From an uncultured bacterium (GTDB taxonomy: Bacteria > Verrucomicrobiota > Kiritimatiellia > RFP12 > UBA1067): a DNA stretch of 29,081 bases. The position numbers and the translations under genes were made by a program. How positions within the stretch are numbered: the first letter of the stretch is position 1; each line of letters starts with the position of its first letter. Location of the stretch: contig CACZAK010000035.1 in NCBI GenBank assembly GCA_902779075.1, positions 1 to 29,081 of the forward strand, read 5' to 3'. Shown here piece by piece: positions 26,201 to 29,081 of this stretch. The notes beneath the pieces are model-generated. The model did not search any database and had not been told where the DNA came from. It worked only from the letters and a program-made list of their open reading frames with translations.

Positions 26201-27808
26201 CATCACAAGCTTGCCCTTGCCGATCTTGTGCACCTTCATCTGCACCGAGCCCGAGAACGTGATCCCCGAGTTCGTGACCGTCTCGCCTTCGGGCACATCG
26301 ACCTCCAGTACGCCCGCTCCAGCCGAAGGCTTGTTGAGCGTGTTGTTTACGAGCGCCATGTTGTCGAAAATGACGGCATGGTTGCTATATGTATTGGGGC
26401 ATCCCATTCTGATCGTGTGCGAACCGGGCGCGAGCGTAAACGTCTTTGTATACGACGTCTTGTTATACGTGCCAACCCGTGTAGTGTTGGGGGTCAGCGC
26501 AATCCCATCCAAATTTACGTAGTAGAATGAATTTACCCAGTTCCCGCCTCCATACGATACGCTAAAGTTGAACGTCAGCTTGTATGTGGCGGTCTTGTTG
26601 ACCACTACCGTCTGTTCGATATACCCATTGTGATCCGTGCGGCACCAGTTTGATCCGTCCTTGACGCTGTAGCCATAGCCCGTATGGTTCTTGAAAATGC
26701 CCACTGTACCGCCCGAAACCCATCCAGACGGCGTCATTCCTTTGTATTCTCCCCCATTTATGATGTCCTGCTCGAAGCCGGGGTTGGTGAAGAGGTTGCC
26801 GGCGGAGCTACCGATGTTGGCGTCGCCGGTAAGGCCAGCGACTGTCAGCTTGAATCCGGCGAGGTCGAGATAGCCTGTGAATTTCGGGTCGGCGCCGAGT
26901 CCGCGCCAGTCGCAGTTGGCCGTGAGCGTCGCGTTGCTTGCAAAGAGGACGCGGCTGCAGGCGAGCGGCGTGTTGGTGGGGATCTGCACGGCGAAGTTGC
27001 CGGCAAACACGACGGGGGTGTTCGCGTCAGGCAGGGCGCCAACAACCGTATCGCCATTGGCGTCGGTGCAGTTCCAGTTGGCGGCGCTGGAAATGTCCCC
27101 GTCGCCGCCCGCGTTCGTCCAGAGCGCCCGGGCGGTCGGCACGAGGCGTCCGCAAAGGAAAGTCCCGCTGCCGGCGTTCGTCTTGAAGACGTTGCGGACC
27201 GTATCGTACACGCCGATGACACCGTCTGAGGCGCGCTCGGCGGGAACGAGGTTGACGACGGGCGTTCCGCTGGAATTCGTAATAGTGAGAGAATAGAAGC
27301 GGTGATATCCGTAGTTGCCTGCGGACGAGCCGTTCGACTGGGAGGCCAGCACGGAGAGCGGACCGCCGACCGTGAAGGACGTGGGCGTGTAAGTGTACAC
27401 AACATTGCCGTTGATCGTCACCTCTCCCGTAGTGCCGTCCGCCTTCGCGTGGTAGCGCGTTCCCATCGCCGCCGTAAATGTGGCGAGTTGAATGGCGCCC
27501 TGCGTCTTGTTGTAGTCGAAGCGGAGGCCACCCGTAAGCCAGAAGAACGTGAACGTACTATCAGCCCCGCCCTTTCGCGCGCACCAGAACGCCTGGTTCG
27601 AGTTCACCTTCGAGAACTCCACCTCCACTTCGATGGTGTCGGTGCTCTGCGGCGTGTAGCCGGTGTTGATCCACTGCGTGCCCGTTCCCTCGATGTATTC
27701 GAGCTGAATGTATTCAGCCGGCAGGGTGGCTGCATGAGAACTGAAGGCAATTGCCGCAAGTGCAAACCCTGCGACGATGATGCCGGAACAGCTTGATTTG
27801 GATCTCAT
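23282..27808 (-). CDS. Giant (1508-residue) secreted LamG/PA14 surface protein
   Basis: A secreted protein; ATG 27808 has AAAGGAAAG upstream and a signal peptide ending AFSSHA, so the longer in-frame start at 27844 is not used. Residues about 30-225 form a LamG-like sandwich opening EYIQLEYIEGTGTQWINTGY. A WTNAGGDGDISSAANWNC module follows. Residues about 340-500 (NPGFEQDIINGG, PGSHTIRMGCPN) resemble a CBM/DUF642-type domain. About 910-1070 has PA14 features (RFDGWFFVTPAQAGMWRI, KFDDYFAFSIDG, EGWHRFTIVCGDTWGG), usually sugar-binding. From about 1090 on it parallels the 1019-residue protein (LNGHNLTVAGLSAGG, MDVRDYIAVYGANYNDGNG, HGCEMQNGSTIDFGARTNAL). No catalytic domain is evident; a large cell-surface binding or matrix protein is likely. 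It has its own promoter. Confidence 0.82.
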   Translation of the reverse strand: MRSKSSCSGIIVAGFALAAIAFSSHAATLPAEYIQLEYIEGTGTQWINTGYTPQSTDTIEVEVEFSKVNSNQAFWCARKGGADSTFTFFWLTGGLRFDYNKTQGAIQLATFTAAMGTRYHAKADGTTGEVTINGNVVYTYTPTSFTVGGPLSVLASQSNGSSAGNYGYHRFYSLTITNSSGTPVVNLVPAERASDGVIGVYDTVRNVFKTNAGSGTFLCGRLVPTARALWTNAGGDGDISSAANWNCTDANGDTVVGALPDANTPVVFAGNFAVQIPTNTPLACSRVLFASNATLTANCDWRGLGADPKFTGYLDLAGFKLTVAGLTGDANIGSSAGNLFTNPGFEQDIINGGEYKGMTPSGWVSGGTVGIFKNHTGYGYSVKDGSNWCRTDHNGYIEQTVVVNKTATYKLTFNFSVSYGGGNWVNSFYYVNLDGIALTPNTTRVGTYNKTSYTKTFTLAPGSHTIRMGCPNTYSNHAVIFDNMALVNNTLNKPSAGAGVLEVDVPEGETVTNSGITFSGSVQMKVHKIGKGKLVMSKVNTGFGARFAPSLYVKDGIVDKTPNGATCGAQYANITVEDGGQILIGGKGYWDYNYNIVGDGPDGRGAIVNDTEVASPWTKSTSYGYLRNVVLDGDATIGGSKSWGLQFYNYGATTMAMNGRTLTLTGAALYAGNLSYSGPGRIVIANGTTVEYYAATPTAADCELVVHGTLQQHDNALSPVKSILFAADGNFNNTWTSRPLFVVRNTYAPNLKHGDTSPEHPTVQLGASGYEETTLDLSLFTNAFNSATTTFFAGSEVTVETGARALTNREQLVAWEAVPADVTFTPSETIAHRFALAAEGDGLYAVALDANTPFTAVWTGNGADGDLYDPLNWICYNGDNQEVADAIPTNVTTVVVSGSTKFSVPEGAEHPPWKEVRMFPERTTSTQWGRIAYAGERNNGSDIPGVAWKDMGLFEYSQKGEGNLANLVGKDTTWSKNNLNNSQLRFDGWFFVTPAQAGMWRIRQKFDDYFAFSIDGNWVAINNTYQNERSFTTSVTEGWHRFTIVCGDTWGGQGGILSPGNVPMLISIEGGSEIPFTTASFTMGTEQSETLTLAADCDWTALGEIALNNAATLDLNGHNLTVAGLSAGGYLGAKIVNNSGTLSTLTVTNAAGMVTLDGVAVKGNIAIVKKGEGTMRATPDSTYTGGLDVQCGVVTSAYRGDNPLGQMNTTGDTDTVRLGTNSVLELNGKYDITGYKFILAGGELKNTAVDTGDGSAQIANLLLEADSKWTVAMSGGIIQSGHNVATLDLGGHTLTVPITSGKTFWLHNADVLNGLVDITSGGWLKVNKTSCRASTADFRINCALNIQVPMDVRDYIAVYGANYNDGNGIIKVHGTFIPSETHNYFHGCEMQNGSTIDFGARTNALNATSSFGSGAKTLSFAPGATVTVDLSKRTDNLRQFVKSADPFLIVWTTPPDASVKFNVDEETKRRGLKVKPRTIEIPVEGSETPVTKSGLVLVNAGAFTLYVK

Positions 27809-27848
27809 TTTGTACTTTCCTTTCTTGTCAAAACGTAGATGCACCTGT

Positions 27849-27865
27849 CCCGCCGTAGAGGCGGG
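27849..27865 (-). promoter_or_regulatory. Hairpin in the leader of the giant surface-protein mRNA
   Basis: CCCGCC and GGCGGG form a 6-bp stem with a 5-base loop, 41 bases before the ATG and inside a leader of roughly 90 bases. No T-run follows. It may stabilise or regulate the message. No riboswitch class is recognisable. Confidence 0.35.
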
Positions 27866-27905
27866 AAGTTATGTGCGTCTGTGGCTATGAGGCTCATCGC
27901 CGCGC

Positions 27906-27934
27906 ATTATAGCAAAAAACTCGTTGGTGTGCAA
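27906..27934 (-). promoter_or_regulatory. Promoter of the giant surface-protein gene
   Basis: Minus-strand TTGCAC (27934-27929), a 17-base spacer and a perfect TATAAT (27911-27906), about 100 bases before the ATG and 35 bases after the stop of the SGNH hydrolase gene. The giant protein is therefore transcribed at least partly on its own. Confidence 0.65.
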
Positions 27935-27968
27935 CGAAAACGGAAAGTTTTTTCGGGGTGTCGTTGAC

Positions 27969-29081
27969 TCATGGCATGGGAGTTGCAGTCGTGACGGCCA
28001 GGCGAATGACAAGCCCGTTGGACGGCACCAGGTTTTCACACCTTCCCGACAGCGCATGCAGCGCACCCCTCACCCCGACGCCACTGACACTCCCCACGGC
28101 GGTTTCAAGCCATTCCGACGCCTCGCCGTCCAGCCTGTACTGCACGCGGGTTCCCGCCGTGCCGTGCGCGAACTCGATCTCCACGTCCACCGGCACATCG
28201 ACTTTCGCCCGCAAGCCGGGGATACGCCGCCAGACGCCCGCTCCATCGCCCCCCTTCACGAGCCCCCAATAGTTCGTCGCGCCGCCCTCCCACACCGCCG
28301 TCACGGCCGCAAGCGCATCGGCGGGCGCAAGCGGCGGCTCGATAAGAGGCTGGAACTCCATTCTCGCCGAAATCACCACGTTCGTCTCCAAGACGTCAAC
28401 CGCCCTCTCCGCAGCGAAGTCCAGCATCGCATTGTCATCGCGCCCGCGCACAGCACCCTGCGAAAACTCGCCGTCCTGCGGATTGCGCCAGTCGCCGCCG
28501 AACTTGGACGACGCATTCGGCCATCCCTCCGCCACGCCCCCGTCGAACCAGCCGCGTACCTTCCCGGTGCGGCGCGGCTTCCAGTCCGACGCCGGCTTCT
28601 TCGGCAGCCCCATCGCCGCAAGGATCGTGTCGCGGTAGATGCGCGCGGAGAAGTCGTTGCAGTGGTTGACGTTGTTGCCGGTCATGTCGCGGAAGCGCTT
28701 CTTCGCGAGGACGGCGGCGTGCATCGTGTTCACGTTCGCGCAGCCGATTCGCGAAAAGCCGGCGGCGCGGAACTTCGCCACGAGCGCGACCAGCGCCTGC
28801 TCGTACTGCGGGAAGAGCGTCCAGCGCGAGTCGAGACCGGCAACCTCCGGATTCGGCATCATCGGCGAGACGAGCAGCACCGCCGCGTCCGGAAGCGCGG
28901 CGTGGATGGCGCTCACCATCGCCTCGTGCTTGGCGGAGTAGTCGGCGGCGGATAGCGTGTCGTTCATGCCGAACGCGATCAGCACGAAGTCCGGCGCGTG
29001 GGCGATCACCCGCTCCTGCACGTTGTCAAGCCCCCACTGCGTGTTCTTGCCGCCCACCGCCGTGTTCACGTACGCGATGCC
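27969..29081 (-). CDS. SGNH/GDSL-type esterase with C-terminal beta-domain, partial
   Basis: The frame is open to the right edge (GIAYVNTAVGG continues from the last codons), so the N-terminus with the catalytic serine block is missing; 371 residues are seen. The visible part holds SGNH block III (LIAFGMNDTL, the oxyanion Asn), a conserved region with LVSPMMPNPE, and a C-terminal NHCNDFSARIYRD segment whose His and Asp sit where block V is expected. About 200 further residues are a beta-rich extension with a LGVV-less sandwich ending TATPMP. Such enzymes remove acetyl or other acyl groups from polysaccharides, which fits the glycosidases nearby. An alternative GTG at 29069 is not credible as a start because the frame continues upstream. 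The exact substrate is unknown. Confidence 0.8.
   Translation of the reverse strand, partial: GIAYVNTAVGGKNTQWGLDNVQERVIAHAPDFVLIAFGMNDTLSAADYSAKHEAMVSAIHAALPDAAVLLVSPMMPNPEVAGLDSRWTLFPQYEQALVALVAKFRAAGFSRIGCANVNTMHAAVLAKKRFRDMTGNNVNHCNDFSARIYRDTILAAMGLPKKPASDWKPRRTGKVRGWFDGGVAEGWPNASSKFGGDWRNPQDGEFSQGAVRGRDDNAMLDFAAERAVDVLETNVVISARMEFQPLIEPPLAPADALAAVTAVWEGGATNYWGLVKGGDGAGVWRRIPGLRAKVDVPVDVEIEFAHGTAGTRVQYRLDGEASEWLETAVGSVSGVGVRGALHALSGRCENLVPSNGLVIRLAVTTATPMP

Overview
The window is about 29 kb of GC-rich bacterial DNA carrying polysaccharide-degrading enzymes, long secreted beta-rich surface proteins and a CotH-type protein. There are no rRNA, tRNA or housekeeping genes to fix the taxonomy. 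The mix (GH78, GH97, SGNH esterase, Cthe_2159-like and BspA-like proteins, CotH, giant LamG/PA14 proteins with autotransporter-like repeats, a Rpn/PDDEXK_2 fragment) most resembles a gut or anaerobic member of the Kiritimatiellota/Verrucomicrobiota. That placement is inference from gene content.

Left third (1-7.8 kb), all on the minus strand: a PDDEXK_2 nuclease/transposase-family fragment at the edge, a GH78 rhamnosidase-like enzyme with a C-terminal discoidin-like domain, a secreted gene broken by a one-base frameshift, a Phd/VapC-type toxin-antitoxin pair, a GH97 enzyme, and two small or broken ORFs ahead of it. This part looks worn: there are gene fragments, and a TA-type promoter is present in two copies.

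Middle (7.8-16.7 kb), plus strand: a Cthe_2159-like beta-helix protein, a BspA-like leucine-rich-repeat protein and a larger Cthe_2159-like protein form a probable operon. A histidine kinase and an OmpR-type regulator follow and overlap by 4 bases.

Right half (16.9-29.1 kb), minus strand: from the right edge, an SGNH hydrolase (partial), a 1508-residue LamG/PA14 surface protein, a palindromic tandem-repeat block, a 1019-residue surface protein, and a CotH protein 33 bases after it. The promoter of the last pair has a run of nine G/C bases exactly between its -35 and -10 boxes, the arrangement used for phase variation in some outer-membrane protein genes.

A plausible reading is that the glycosidases and esterase attack rhamnose- or galactose/glucose-containing and acylated glycans, the beta-helix, LRR and LamG proteins bind substrate or surface, the two-component system senses envelope conditions, and the CotH protein modifies secreted proteins under a possibly phase-variable promoter. 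The most interesting points are that promoter tract, the Cthe_2159/LRR/two-component/CotH neighbourhood, an in-frame coding-like tail beyond the stop of the giant protein, and two genes each one base from an intact frame.
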